Shown here: in pieces, positions 8,265 to 16,907 of the stretch
How positions within the stretch are numbered: position 1 is the stretch's first letter
Layout of the letters: the number at the start of each line of letters is the position of its first letter
Origin: Bacteroidota bacterium
GTDB taxonomy: Bacteria; Bacteroidota; Bacteroidia; Chitinophagales; Chitinophagaceae
Reading direction: 5' to 3'
Length of the DNA stretch: 64,000 nt
Assembly (NCBI GenBank): GCA_018267575.1
Contig: JAFDYF010000069.1
Span: forward strand, 1 to 64,000
Position numbers and translations under genes: made by a program
Notes under the pieces: generated by a model
Databases searched by the model: none
What the model was told of the DNA's origin: nothing
What the model saw: only the letters and a program-made list of their open reading frames with translations

Positions 8265-8621
8265 ATGGAGGTTTTTAAAGAATTCAGTTTTGATTCCGCA
8301 CATTTCCTGCCGAATGTGCCTGTTGGTCATAAATGCCGGGAAATGCATGGGCACACCTATCGCCTGGTCGTATATCTGGAAGGTCCGATCGATGAAAAAA
8401 GGGGCTGGGTGATCGATTTTGCTGAGCTTAAGGAAATCGTGAAAGGCATCCTGGCTGATATTGACCATAAATGCCTCAATAATTTGTCGGGGCTTGAGAA
8501 CCCAACTTGTGAATTATTGGCAAAATGGCTTTGGGGGCGGCTAAAAAAAGAACTCCCCGGTTTGAAGAATATCGTATTGCACGAAACGCCTACATCAGGG
8601 GTTGTTTATAATGGGAACTGA
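8265..8621 (+). CDS. queD: 6-carboxytetrahydropterin synthase
   Basis: QueD converts dihydroneopterin triphosphate to 6-carboxytetrahydropterin, an early step of queuosine (7-deazaguanine) synthesis. Zinc ligands are His13 (SAHFL) and the His28/His30 pair in CREMHGHTY. Cys24 is the catalytic cysteine, and Asp67-His68 (DIDHKCLN) and Glu107 (HETPT) complete the active site. At 118 residues it is the compact bacterial form. Other queuosine genes are not in the window. A related activity, 6-pyruvoyl-tetrahydropterin synthase, cannot be excluded, but the Cys-x3-His-Gly-His pattern and small size favour QueD. The stop codon is part of a terminator hairpin. Confidence 0.92.
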   Translation: MEVFKEFSFDSAHFLPNVPVGHKCREMHGHTYRLVVYLEGPIDEKRGWVIDFAELKEIVKGILADIDHKCLNNLSGLENPTCELLAKWLWGRLKKELPGLKNIVLHETPTSGVVYNGN

Positions 8622-8647
8622 CGAAAATCAGGTTTCCCCCTTTTTTT
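8613..8647 (+). terminator. Terminator overlapping the queD stop codon
   Basis: GGGAACTGA (8613-8621) pairs with TCAGGTTTCCC (8628-8638), with one small bulge and a CGAAAA loop, followed by seven T residues at 8641-8647. The left arm contains the queD TGA stop. Confidence 0.75.
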
Positions 8648-8703
8648 GGTCATTCCCTTCGAATAATTAGACCAATACTTTGCGAGTAAACAAAGGTTAG
8701 GAT

Positions 8704-9402
8704 ATGTGTATGCCCACCCCAAGATGTGTAACCTGCCAAATCAAAAACCATTCGATCCTCAAAAATTGCTCCGACGATGTGCTGGAGGATATTTCGGATA
8801 AAAAAGTTTGTATTTCTGTACAAAGAGGGGAACGCCTGCTTTCTGAAGGGGAGGAGGCGAAGCATGTATATTGTATACGCTCTGGTGTTGCCAAAGTGGA
8901 GGTGCAGAAAAATGGAAAGGCTTTGATCCTGCGTTTGGAAAGCAAAGGGGCGCTGATCAGCAATCGCCTTTTGGGGCAAAAGGGAAACCAACCTTTAACC
9001 ATAACCGCATTGGAGCCAATGCAATTATGTCAACTTAATGCAGAGCAGTTCCGCATGCTTTCGCAAAAGAACCCAAGCCTTCGCACTGAGATGATAAAAT
9101 CGCTGGTCACTGAAATACAAAATGCGGAGCAGCGTGCCTTATCACTGGTTTATAATACCGTTCGCGAACGCGTGGCTGCTGTGCTGTTGCATATTGCAGA
9201 GATTTATCACTATACCCAAGATGGATGTAGCATCCATGTTCAATTGGACAGACAGGATATCGCAGAGCTTGCTGGTACTACCAAAGAACAAGTGTCATTG
9301 GCACTGGCCGAACTGCGTCAAGCAAAACTGGTCAATTTTAAAGCAAAGCATTTTAAATATTTTGACCTTGTGGGTTTGAAGAAAATTGCAGAGACAGCTT
9401 AG
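8704..9402 (+). CDS. Crp/Fnr family transcription regulator with N-terminal cysteines
   Basis: The protein has a cyclic-nucleotide-binding-like beta barrel (about residues 25-120), a dimer helix and a winged helix-turn-helix (DRQDIAELAGTTKEQVSLAL). The N-terminus is unusually cysteine-rich for its size: Cys2, Cys8, Cys11 and Cys22. Cys109 (EPMQLCQL) falls where Fnr of E. coli has its fourth cluster ligand. Spacing differs from Fnr (CX2CX10C rather than CX2CX5C), so an iron-sulfur or other metal/redox switch is possible but inferred. In the recognition helix the Glu and Ser of Fnr are kept but its Arg is Leu, so the target site should differ. A TTGGTC-N18-GACCAA inverted repeat lies upstream at 8646-8675. 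Confidence 0.9.
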   Translation: MCMPTPRCVTCQIKNHSILKNCSDDVLEDISDKKVCISVQRGERLLSEGEEAKHVYCIRSGVAKVEVQKNGKALILRLESKGALISNRLLGQKGNQPLTITALEPMQLCQLNAEQFRMLSQKNPSLRTEMIKSLVTEIQNAEQRALSLVYNTVRERVAAVLLHIAEIYHYTQDGCSIHVQLDRQDIAELAGTTKEQVSLALAELRQAKLVNFKAKHFKYFDLVGLKKIAETA

Positions 9403-9490
9403 CAGACCAAGTAGTCATTCGCCTGCCAACATTTCTGAAAGCGGCATATCCTTCAAAATTGTATCTTGCCCCTTATTCTTCAATATACTT

Positions 9491-9751
9491 ATGAGCGTAG
9501 CTCGTGAAAATCGGCTCCCCAATATTTGGGTTTGCGTAATCATGGATTTGTTTGGGATGTTGCCATACCTGATGCCATGGTCAAGCATAGTGGTTGCACC
9601 CATTTCTGCTTGGATATTTTTTAAATTATTTGGCGGTAGGGTCGGGTTTTTTGGTGCCATACTTGATTTTTTGGAGGAACTGATTCCATTCGCCGAGATC
9701 ATTCCTACATATACCCTCGCGTGGTTCATTCGAAAAATAGCTGTTCGATGA
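9491..9751 (+). CDS. Small conserved-looking membrane protein, 86 aa
   Basis: The protein starts MSVARENRLPNIWVCVIMD and has two or three hydrophobic stretches (IWVCVIMDLFGMLPYLMPW, VVAPISAWIFFKLFG, then GFFGAILDFLEELIPFAEII) and a C-terminal helix TLAWFIRKI. I recall similar short membrane proteins with the PNxWVCLxMD start and an IPTxTxAWFI end in other Bacteroidota, where they have no assigned function. ATG at 9491 is chosen because the upstream extension of the frame looks non-coding. A competing minus-strand frame of 128 residues over the same bases has no recognisable features. It lies 88 bases after the Crp/Fnr gene. Confidence 0.68.
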   Translation: MSVARENRLPNIWVCVIMDLFGMLPYLMPWSSIVVAPISAWIFFKLFGGRVGFFGAILDFLEELIPFAEIIPTYTLAWFIRKIAVR

Positions 9752-10108
9752 TCGGGCAGCCTATTCGGCTTTTGCCTTGAGAGAACACCTACGTTAAGCA
9801 CAATCCATTTTCCTATTGTACGAGACTTTGATAGACCTCAAATTTATGTATTGTTTAGGAGCAAGGACTCGTGAATAATCGATTGGACCTTGGTTTCACT
9901 TTTTTACAATAAAGGGCTTTCTCTCAAATTACTTTTTTGGCCAAAACCATTTAAACATTTTGGTTTCTTTATGTAAACTTATGTCTGTATTCGATTGAAA
10001 TAGTTTATACAGAAAAGAATCTCTAAAATGCATTTTCAAAAATGTCGGATCATGTAGGCAAAATATAAAAACCCTTGAGGCTTTAGGTACCCAAGGGTTT
10101 TTATGTTG
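9752..10108. other. Non-coding gap with converging hairpins
   Basis: No credible gene is seen in these 357 bases. A weak hairpin (AAACCA 9944-9949, TGGTTT 9961-9966) may end transcription of the small membrane protein gene, and a strong hairpin at 10067-10102 serves the carboxypeptidase gene on the other strand. Confidence 0.6.
10067..10102. terminator. Bidirectional terminator hairpin
   Basis: AAAAACCCTTG (10067-10077) and CAAGGGTTTTT (10092-10102) form an 11-base perfect stem with A and T ends on both sides, six bases past the carboxypeptidase stop (minus strand). It can work in both directions. Confidence 0.85.
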
Positions 10109-11635
10109 TCAATATTTAGCGGGTTGATTAGGCTTGGGTATCGAGTTCTTTATAAAATCCCTTAATTGGTCATTGGCAGCAGAAAGATCTTCTTTTCGTA
10201 GGTACATCATATGGCCGCTACGGTAACCTTTCCAGAATATCCTATCCTTGAGTCTGCCACTGGGGTCCATTTGCCAAAGGCTGTATTTGGCATTGAAATA
10301 ATCGCAGGCGCCGTCATAATAGCCTGACTGTACCAACAGGTGTAGGTAAGGGTTCTGTGCCATTGCTTGACGAAGGTTTTCACCTGTATGGTTATCCTTA
10401 TTGTCCCAAGGCCAAACAGGTCCAAACATATTGTATTTGAGATCGGTTTTATAATTTAAATCTTCTCGAAGATAGATATTGATTGCGGGAGTGAAGGAAT
10501 GCAGCCAAGAAGTTAGCTCAGCATTATAATCTGGACTATCACCTGCGGCTTCTTTATCAATCCCTTTATACCTTGAGTCCAAGCGGCCAATTGTAAAACC
10601 TTTGTCTCTTAACAACTCCTTCCAAAAAAAACTGGGAGGGACATCTAGATTATGTTGGAGCACCACTTTTTCCGACAAACCAGAATAGTGTGCAAATTTT
10701 GCTGCAATCTGGTTTCTTTTGTCATTGGCAATATATCCGCCTTGGGCTATGGCTGGTAACAGTTCATTAATGGTGAAGTCTTCCACTTCTGGCAACATAT
10801 CGGTAAGGTCTTTTTGCTGAAGATCGTTGCTGAGTGCTTTATGGTACCAGGCCGTTGCGGAATAATAGGGCAGCATCAATGCTTCGCCTACTGGGCCCCC
10901 ACGTTCGATGCCCAAGCTGGTTGGCGAAACAAGTACTACGCCATTTAAATACATCCACTGCGCATTTTGTAGTTCAAGTGCCAAACCGGAAACACGGGTA
11001 GTACCATAGCTTTCACCAATCAGGAATTTTGGGGATGCCCACCTGTTTTTGCGAGTTACAAAAGTATTGATCCAATCGGCTAGATATTTGATGTCCTCAT
11101 TCACCCCAAAGAATTTTGAATTAGGGATATCCTTGCTCACAGGTCGGGAAAAACCGGTATTCACAGGGTCTACATAAACGATATCTGCTAGGTCAATGAT
11201 CGAGTTGGGGTTTTCTTTTAAACCATAAGGTTGAAGGGGATATCCTTCATCATCCACATTCAGAATGCGTGGGCCGGTATAACCAATCTCCATCCATACC
11301 GAAGGGGTGCCAGGGCCGCCGTTGAATGAAATGATCAATGGTCTTGATGCACGGTCCTTTACGTCGGATCTTTCATAATAAGTATAAAACACACTGGCAA
11401 TGGGCTTACCTTCCTCGTCCCAAACTGGCATGGTGCCAGCATTGGCGGTGTATGGGATTCTTACTCCTTTAACAGTCACCTCGGCTTTGGTGGTGACGGA
11501 CGAATCGACAATGACCATGCGGTTGATGGTGGCGGGCTTATCATCTTTTACTGGTGGGGTTTCGCTAGCTGCTTTTCTTTGGGCATTCAATTGCAAAGAG
11601 CAAATAGATAGAAAAATAAAAAGGACCTTTCTCAT
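10109..11635 (-). CDS. S10 family serine carboxypeptidase-like protein
   Basis: This is a secreted or periplasmic peptidase of 508 residues with a signal peptide ending at LQLNAQ. The oxyanion-hole motif LIISFNGGPGTPS lies near residue 105, and the catalytic serine is in FLIGESYGTTR (about residue 208). An Asp (SGYYDGACDYF) and a His (GYRSGHMMYL) complete the triad near the C-terminus. Enzymes of this family remove C-terminal amino acids from peptides. The sequence NGGPGTPSVW differs from the more usual NGGPGSSS. The gene stands alone on the minus strand, with its own terminator and about 300 bases upstream shared with the DUF4407 gene. Confidence 0.93.
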   Translation of the reverse strand: MRKVLFIFLSICSLQLNAQRKAASETPPVKDDKPATINRMVIVDSSVTTKAEVTVKGVRIPYTANAGTMPVWDEEGKPIASVFYTYYERSDVKDRASRPLIISFNGGPGTPSVWMEIGYTGPRILNVDDEGYPLQPYGLKENPNSIIDLADIVYVDPVNTGFSRPVSKDIPNSKFFGVNEDIKYLADWINTFVTRKNRWASPKFLIGESYGTTRVSGLALELQNAQWMYLNGVVLVSPTSLGIERGGPVGEALMLPYYSATAWYHKALSNDLQQKDLTDMLPEVEDFTINELLPAIAQGGYIANDKRNQIAAKFAHYSGLSEKVVLQHNLDVPPSFFWKELLRDKGFTIGRLDSRYKGIDKEAAGDSPDYNAELTSWLHSFTPAINIYLREDLNYKTDLKYNMFGPVWPWDNKDNHTGENLRQAMAQNPYLHLLVQSGYYDGACDYFNAKYSLWQMDPSGRLKDRIFWKGYRSGHMMYLRKEDLSAANDQLRDFIKNSIPKPNQPAKY

Positions 11636-11939
11636 AAAGCGATGTGTTGTTTTAATGAATGTATGTGCAAGATGGGCTGTACTATAGATGAAAGATAAAG
11701 CAAAAATGATGATACACGAAAAATTTACCTAACTGGTCATCTTTTGATGTGGACGATAGTTGTTTATGACGATAGATCTCGATAAACCAAGGGGTTTGCA
11801 ATGAAACTGCCGATTCATAAAATCGGCTAGGCTACAGGTTTTAAGGTTTCTTTTGCAATTTCTCTGGTATTTGACCGTTCTTGGTCAGTTCCCACTTCAA
11901 CCAATACCTATTTCATTTTTTTACTTTAATTAAACTATT
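11636..11939. other. Divergent intergenic region
   Basis: These 304 bases separate the divergent carboxypeptidase and DUF4407 genes. I see no open frame, strong hairpin or exact TAnnTTTG element; it presumably holds both promoters. Confidence 0.5.
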
Positions 11940-13196
11940 ATGGCTGCTAATGACCATGGCAAGCTAAATGGCTTGTTCACCTACGATTCGTTTGGAGCGG
12001 GCAACAAAAAAACGGAATCCCATTTTTTATGGTGGTGCGCAGGTGCGCATCAGCAGTTGCTGAAGGATTATCCTTCCGAGCATACCAAGTACGCTGGCTT
12101 GGGCGGCGTGATCTTGGCCACCTTTGCGTTGGCCTCTCTTTCTTCAGGCTATGCCATCTATAGCGTTTTCAATAATTGGGCATGGGCACTTGGTTTTGCG
12201 ATATTATGGGGGCTCATTATTTTTAATTTCGACCGTTTTTTGGTCTCTACCATGCGCAAGTATGGTGTCGGTGCAAGAAAGCAATTTTGGATGGCCGTAC
12301 CACGGATATTGCTGGCATTATTGATTGGCATCACCATTGCTAGGCCACTGGAGTTAAAAATATTTGAAAAGGAAGTGGATGTAAAAATGGCGGAGAACCA
12401 GCACAAAAAACTTTTGCTGAATGATAGTCTATTATTGGCCGAGAACAAAACAGCAATGGAGAATGCCATGCAGGAAAGGGCCGCACTCAGCAATAGAAAA
12501 TTAGCGATTGAAGATACTTTGGCTAGGATGCGCCAGGCCTATGTGCAGGAGGCGGATGGAACCGGTGGCTCCCTGCACCGTGGAATTGATAAACTGACCA
12601 GACTAAAAGAACAGGCTTATCAAGCTGCAATGATTCAATATTCACCCGAACTAAAGTTGATTGCGAGCAAAATAGGTTATCAGGACAGCATTCTCAACAG
12701 TTCCAAAGCAAATTTGGATATGAGGCACAAACAGTTCGAAACTGAACTTTCTTCCAAACTTGGTTTTTTGGAAAGAAACAAAGCCTTGTCAGACCTGTCC
12801 GACCAAGAGCCAAGCATTTTCTGGGCAGAGCTATTTATTTCCCTGTTGATTATATTGATGGAAGTAGGCCCTATCCTGTCCAAGTTGATGATGAGTGCGG
12901 GGCCTTATGACGTGGCACTGGCGAAAATCGAACTCTTGCAAATGGCTGCCTCTGAAAATGAAATGCGCAGGGAAAAGCAATTGCAATTCGATAAACTGGA
13001 TTCGATTTACAAGAACAAAAAAGAGATTACTGATGAATTGATGGAACAGATTAAAGAATCCCAACGAAATAATATAAAAAAATCTTTCGACCAATGGGAA
13101 AACGGGGGATTGATGGAAAAGAAAAAAATACCCATGAAGGATTTGGTAAAAGACATAAAATCGCAATTTGATTTTGAAGAAGCAGATGTACTGTAA
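11940..13196 (+). CDS. DUF4407 family membrane protein
   Basis: The protein has 418 residues. Three membrane segments lie close together (about residues 45-70, 76-98 and 115-135; the motif FNFDRFLVS follows the second). A long periplasm-sized coiled coil (about residues 140-285) follows, then a fourth segment FISLLIILMEVGPILSKLM, and then a second charged cytoplasmic coiled coil. This is the pattern of DUF4407, a family of unknown function that often accompanies signalling or defence genes. Here it stands alone between the carboxypeptidase and the amidinohydrolase. The start ATG is preceded by a T/A-rich stretch. Confidence 0.9.
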   Translation: MAANDHGKLNGLFTYDSFGAGNKKTESHFLWWCAGAHQQLLKDYPSEHTKYAGLGGVILATFALASLSSGYAIYSVFNNWAWALGFAILWGLIIFNFDRFLVSTMRKYGVGARKQFWMAVPRILLALLIGITIARPLELKIFEKEVDVKMAENQHKKLLLNDSLLLAENKTAMENAMQERAALSNRKLAIEDTLARMRQAYVQEADGTGGSLHRGIDKLTRLKEQAYQAAMIQYSPELKLIASKIGYQDSILNSSKANLDMRHKQFETELSSKLGFLERNKALSDLSDQEPSIFWAELFISLLIILMEVGPILSKLMMSAGPYDVALAKIELLQMAASENEMRREKQLQFDKLDSIYKNKKEITDELMEQIKESQRNNIKKSFDQWENGGLMEKKKIPMKDLVKDIKSQFDFEEADVL

Positions 13197-13210
13197 GATA
13201 GTTACTAGAT

Positions 13211-13245
13211 ATTATTCGTCTGACGGTCTCCGTTTGACGAATAAT
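13211..13245. terminator. Hairpin between convergent genes
   Basis: ATTATTCGTC (13211-13220) and GACGAATAAT (13236-13245) form a perfect 10-base stem, and a further ACGG/CCGT pairing is possible inside. It lies 14 bases past the DUF4407 stop and before the convergent amidinohydrolase gene. The T-run is poor, so it may act as a weak bidirectional terminator. Confidence 0.6.
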
Positions 13246-13354
13246 AGCTGCCTATTAAATTTATTTTTGGTATAAAAAATCACAACTCAAAATTCCAATC
13301 AGCCATATTAAATTAGGTATGGCAGAAACCATAAGAGGCAACTAGCCTTCTTGT

Positions 13355-14233
13355 TTATATAAATCGCTCAATCGGTCTGGTGAGGCAGGTTGGTCCACCA
13401 CCGCCTTTTACACTGATTTCCTTGCCCGTATATTCAATTACTTTGCAGCCCGACTTTTCAAGCAAGGCTTTTGTTTTGCTATTGCCTCTTACCATCAGAC
13501 ATTCACGTGGGGCAAGCGCCAGCACATTGCAACCCATAGATTCAAACTCATCATCCGGTACTTCTACCAAATCATAACCTATGTTCAATAAAAGGTTCCT
13601 AAAAGCAATGGGCATCAATGGAGAATAAACCACAGCCAAGTCTTTATCCACCGGACTAAATATAGACATGAGGTGGAACACATCGTTCTCTCCTTTATAA
13701 TGTGGCAATGAAGCAACGACTAGATCAACCCCGATTGGGTTTAATAATGCACGAAGTTGCTCTATACCATTTTCGTTGGTACGGTAGGTGTGGCCGACAG
13801 CAAGGGTATGCTCATCGAGCCAGGCCACATCACCACCTTCCACCGTACCCGGTGCTTCGATGATGCCGAGCACAGGAACATGGTTTTTGATAAAGGCTTT
13901 TTGTTCTGCAATGGGTTCGTGGTTTCTGGCTGCCTTGCCCATATTACAGATGATCATGCCCTTGTTGGTCGCTATGGCCGCATCCCGACAATAGATGGAA
14001 TCCATATTCACTTCCGCGTTCTGTGGTAAATAATATATATGGGCGCCTTGCGCCTTCAGTATGGATTCGAATTGTTGGTATTCATTTACCGCCTCATTGA
14101 AATCAGGTTTTCCCAAATAATTTAAATGCTGCCAGTTTTCCTCAATATGTTGATCGCTGATAAAAGCATCGGCTGCTTTTTTAATGAACAACGATTTCAA
14201 TTTTCCAAATTCAGAATGGGCGGTAATGGTCAT
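13355..14233 (-). CDS. Arginine deiminase / DDAH-like amidinohydrolase
   Basis: The protein (292 residues) has the amidinotransferase fold. The residues of the guanidine-modifying active site are visible: MDSIYCRDAA (substrate Asp), VEGGDV (near residue 136), the catalytic His in DVFHLMSIF, and the nucleophilic Cys in GGGGPTCLTRP close to the C-terminus. Such enzymes hydrolyse arginine, methylated arginines or related guanidines to citrulline or analogues; I cannot tell which. It is short compared with classical arginine deiminase (about 400 residues), so a DDAH-like role is plausible. It follows an amino acid permease gene by 50 bases on the same strand, suggesting uptake and breakdown of a basic amino acid. 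Confidence 0.9.
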   Translation of the reverse strand: MTITAHSEFGKLKSLFIKKAADAFISDQHIEENWQHLNYLGKPDFNEAVNEYQQFESILKAQGAHIYYLPQNAEVNMDSIYCRDAAIATNKGMIICNMGKAARNHEPIAEQKAFIKNHVPVLGIIEAPGTVEGGDVAWLDEHTLAVGHTYRTNENGIEQLRALLNPIGVDLVVASLPHYKGENDVFHLMSIFSPVDKDLAVVYSPLMPIAFRNLLLNIGYDLVEVPDDEFESMGCNVLALAPRECLMVRGNSKTKALLEKSGCKVIEYTGKEISVKGGGGPTCLTRPIERFI

Positions 14234-14283
14234 GGTTGTTTTATATTTTTAGAGTGCGAAATAAATAAATTAATAATAATTCG

Positions 14284-15612
14284 TTATGTTTTTTTGTTCC
14301 TAATAATCCATACATAAAAAGGAACCCCTGCCATCAATAATAAAAATCCCCAGTATACGATTTCCTGTCCCGCACCTGCAATCGCCCAGAACGAAAAAGC
14401 AAAGGCGAACAAGGCCAGCATGATTGAAGAAACCATGTTTTTATTATTGACCTGTTTTTGTTGCAGACGGATAATGATATAAGAGGCCATTGAAAAAAGA
14501 TAGGGGACCAAAGAGGTAAGAGTGGAAAGTAGGACGAGAAAACGGAACTGTTCCACCAACCCTTTTGTATAATTCATAATCATGATCAACGATACCAATA
14601 CACTGCCAATGATAATGCCATTGGAAGGAGTGCCTGTTTTGTTTTCCTTGCCAAAAATTGCTGGAAAAAGTTTGTCTTTGGCAATAGCATAGGGTATCTG
14701 GCCTTGTATCAATATCCAACCGTTCAATGCCCCAAACGCGGCAATGGCTACCCCAGCGCTTATCCAGTACTGTGAACCCTTGCCAAAAATTTTTGTTGCC
14801 GCATCAGCAAAAGGGGTTACTGAGTGTTGCAGGCTTGCCGCGGGGATGATGCCTAATACGCTAACAGTGCCCAATATATAAACCAAGGTCGTGATCAAAG
14901 TGCCGATCAAGGTTGCTTTAGGAATATTTTTTTCAGGATTGCCCACATTGCCGGCCGGGATGGTTGCGCATTCAATACCTAAAAATGCGAAAAGGGTCAT
15001 AGCTGCAGTTGCAGTGACAGCCGAGAAAGTAGAACTCCCACTGATATTGAAAGGGACAAAATTGCTCGGTTTTATAAAGAATAGTCCAGCAAATGCAATC
15101 ACAACAAGTGGAACCAGTTTTAGAATGGTGGTGGCCAGTTGCATTTTCCCCGAAGTGACGATGCCCCTAGTATTGATCCAGGTAAGAAACCAGATGGCAC
15201 TCAATCCCGTAAATGCAGAAGCGATGGCGTTTGATAAATGTGCGCCATTCAATATAGGTAAAAAAGTGCTTAAGGCACTAACCAAGGATACGGCGATGGC
15301 TGCATTGGTACACCAAATGGATATCCAATAACCCCAAGCCACTAAAAAACCCATAAAGTCGCCAAAGCCACGACGAGTATACGCATAAGGGCCACCGTTA
15401 ACACCCGGCAATAACTTGCTCAGTCTGCTGAATACGATCGCCATCAAAAATGCACCTAAGGCTGAAAAAATCCAACCCACCAAACTAATGCCCCCATAAG
15501 CAGCCAATGCAGATGGCATCATAAAAATGCCGGCTCCAATCATGTTCCCAACCACCAATGAGGTAGTAGCCCACAGTCCCAGCTTGCTTTTCATTGATGA
15601 TGGTTCGCCCAT
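14284..15612 (-). CDS. APC family amino acid permease
   Basis: This integral membrane transporter has 442 residues and about 12 hydrophobic segments. The first helix contains SLVVGNMIGAGIFMMPSAL, the substrate-binding glycine motif of the APC superfamily. The second conserved region, FAFLGIECATIPAGNVGNPEKNIPKAT, marks helix 6 and the following loop, as in basic amino acid transporters and antiporters of the AdiC type. It is the first gene of a two-gene unit with the amidinohydrolase, which makes arginine or a related compound a reasonable substrate. That assignment is inferred from context only. Confidence 0.92.
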   Translation of the reverse strand: MGEPSSMKSKLGLWATTSLVVGNMIGAGIFMMPSALAAYGGISLVGWIFSALGAFLMAIVFSRLSKLLPGVNGGPYAYTRRGFGDFMGFLVAWGYWISIWCTNAAIAVSLVSALSTFLPILNGAHLSNAIASAFTGLSAIWFLTWINTRGIVTSGKMQLATTILKLVPLVVIAFAGLFFIKPSNFVPFNISGSSTFSAVTATAAMTLFAFLGIECATIPAGNVGNPEKNIPKATLIGTLITTLVYILGTVSVLGIIPAASLQHSVTPFADAATKIFGKGSQYWISAGVAIAAFGALNGWILIQGQIPYAIAKDKLFPAIFGKENKTGTPSNGIIIGSVLVSLIMIMNYTKGLVEQFRFLVLLSTLTSLVPYLFSMASYIIIRLQQKQVNNKNMVSSIMLALFAFAFSFWAIAGAGQEIVYWGFLLLMAGVPFYVWIIRNKKT

Positions 15613-15813
15613 ATTTTCTATAAAAAAATTGAAATGAAATTCAATATACGATTAATAAATATGGAACAAACGAAAATTGTAATGGGTATTAACTGTAATG
15701 ATGGAGGCTTATCATATCCTTTACTATTAAGGATAAATGCACTCAACTCTGATTATCAAAAAAGTGGTTGTGGTTTTTTCGTTGAGGATTATCGGGTAGG
15801 GTTTACGGTTCGA

Positions 15814-16899
15814 TTATATGGCACTATAGGTTTTGGCATATGGGTTAAAGGAATATTCTTGTTCCAAAAATTTCTCCAGCCTTTCCAATAATAGCAATTG
15901 GTTTAGTGCCCTGTTTAGGTTTTGTTCCTTATAATTTGTTTTATAGTAGATGTCGCCATTCAAAAAATCGGCAATAAAACGGATTGATTGCATATAGATA
16001 AGAATCAACCCTGAATAATGGATATTCTTTTTCTCTTCTTCCGTGAGTATATCCCCAATGCCATCGAGATACCCTTTGATGATTGCTTTATAAAAATCAG
16101 GACGGGTGTCAATCTTTTCCCATTCAATACTGTTCTCGTCCTCTGTACAGGTCATGGAACGGATCATATCCCCGAGGTCAGAAAAATATTTGCCGGGCAT
16201 TACCGTATCCAGATCGATGGGGCAGATAACCGTATTGGTTTTTTGGTCAAAAAGAATATTGCTGATTTTGCAGTCATGGTGCATCACCCTCGTTGGGTAT
16301 TGGGGATGATGAAGGATGGCATCAAAAAAATCAGCCAGTTTTTTTCTTTGCCTCAACTCCGCGATGATATGGGTTGATTTTAATAACCGATCTTGTGATG
16401 CATGGGCCACAGCCTTCTCAAATTGGTGGTACCTGAAAGAGAGATTGTGAAAGTTGGGTATGATTTCTTTCAGGCTATGGATATCAATGGTAGCCAGTGC
16501 ATGAGTAAAAGAGGCAAAGCTTTTCGCTACCGTATATGCTGCTTTTTCATCGGCTGCGAGCATCGGCGAATAAGAACCACTCACGAAAAGGGTAGCTCGC
16601 CAAGCTCTATTGGCTTCGTCTCTCCAAATAAGGTTTCCATTGCTCGATACAATGGGCGGTGGTATCTTGATCAGGCTATTGTTTTTTTGTAAATGCCCAA
16701 AAATCTGTAGATAATTGGTAGCAATATCTTCGGGATGTTTGAATACGGTTGTATTGATTGCCTGCAATACAATCGTTTTTTTGCCATCACTTGCTTTGTA
16801 CGTATGATTGATAAGGCCGTTTCCAAGTTGCTCTACGGTAATAGCATCTTGTACAGTCAGGAATTGTGCGGCTGCTTTTAATATGATATTATTGTTCAA
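15814..16899 (-). CDS. Phosphotransferase, N-acetylhexosamine 1-kinase-like
   Basis: The protein (361 residues) has an aminoglycoside-phosphotransferase-type kinase fold. VEQLGNGLINHTYKA is the nucleotide loop, VMHHDCKISNILFD the catalytic loop (Asp in HHD), and VICPIDLDTVMPG the metal-binding Asp. The order and the VMPG ending match NahK-type sugar 1-kinases, which phosphorylate N-acetylgalactosamine or N-acetylglucosamine. The start is TTG at 16899, eight bases after the GH109 stop; no nearby ATG exists, and TTG preserves the N-terminal lobe. Coupling to an N-acetylgalactosaminidase gene strongly suggests that it activates the sugar that enzyme releases. Confidence 0.85.
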   Translation of the reverse strand: MNNNIILKAAAQFLTVQDAITVEQLGNGLINHTYKASDGKKTIVLQAINTTVFKHPEDIATNYLQIFGHLQKNNSLIKIPPPIVSSNGNLIWRDEANRAWRATLFVSGSYSPMLAADEKAAYTVAKSFASFTHALATIDIHSLKEIIPNFHNLSFRYHQFEKAVAHASQDRLLKSTHIIAELRQRKKLADFFDAILHHPQYPTRVMHHDCKISNILFDQKTNTVICPIDLDTVMPGKYFSDLGDMIRSMTCTEDENSIEWEKIDTRPDFYKAIIKGYLDGIGDILTEEEKKNIHYSGLILIYMQSIRFIADFLNGDIYYKTNYKEQNLNRALNQLLLLERLEKFLEQEYSFNPYAKTYSAI

Positions 16900-16907
16900 A
16901 TGCCGAT

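Noticed and set aside
9415..9801. Minus-strand frame of 128 aa over the small membrane protein gene
   Set aside because: It has no domain, signal or normal composition; the plus-strand frame at 9491 has hydrophobic segments and a family-like pattern.
15634..15891. Plus-strand frame of 85 aa between the permease and the kinase genes
   Set aside because: It overlaps the 3' end of the kinase gene on the other strand, and its sequence looks like translation of non-coding DNA.
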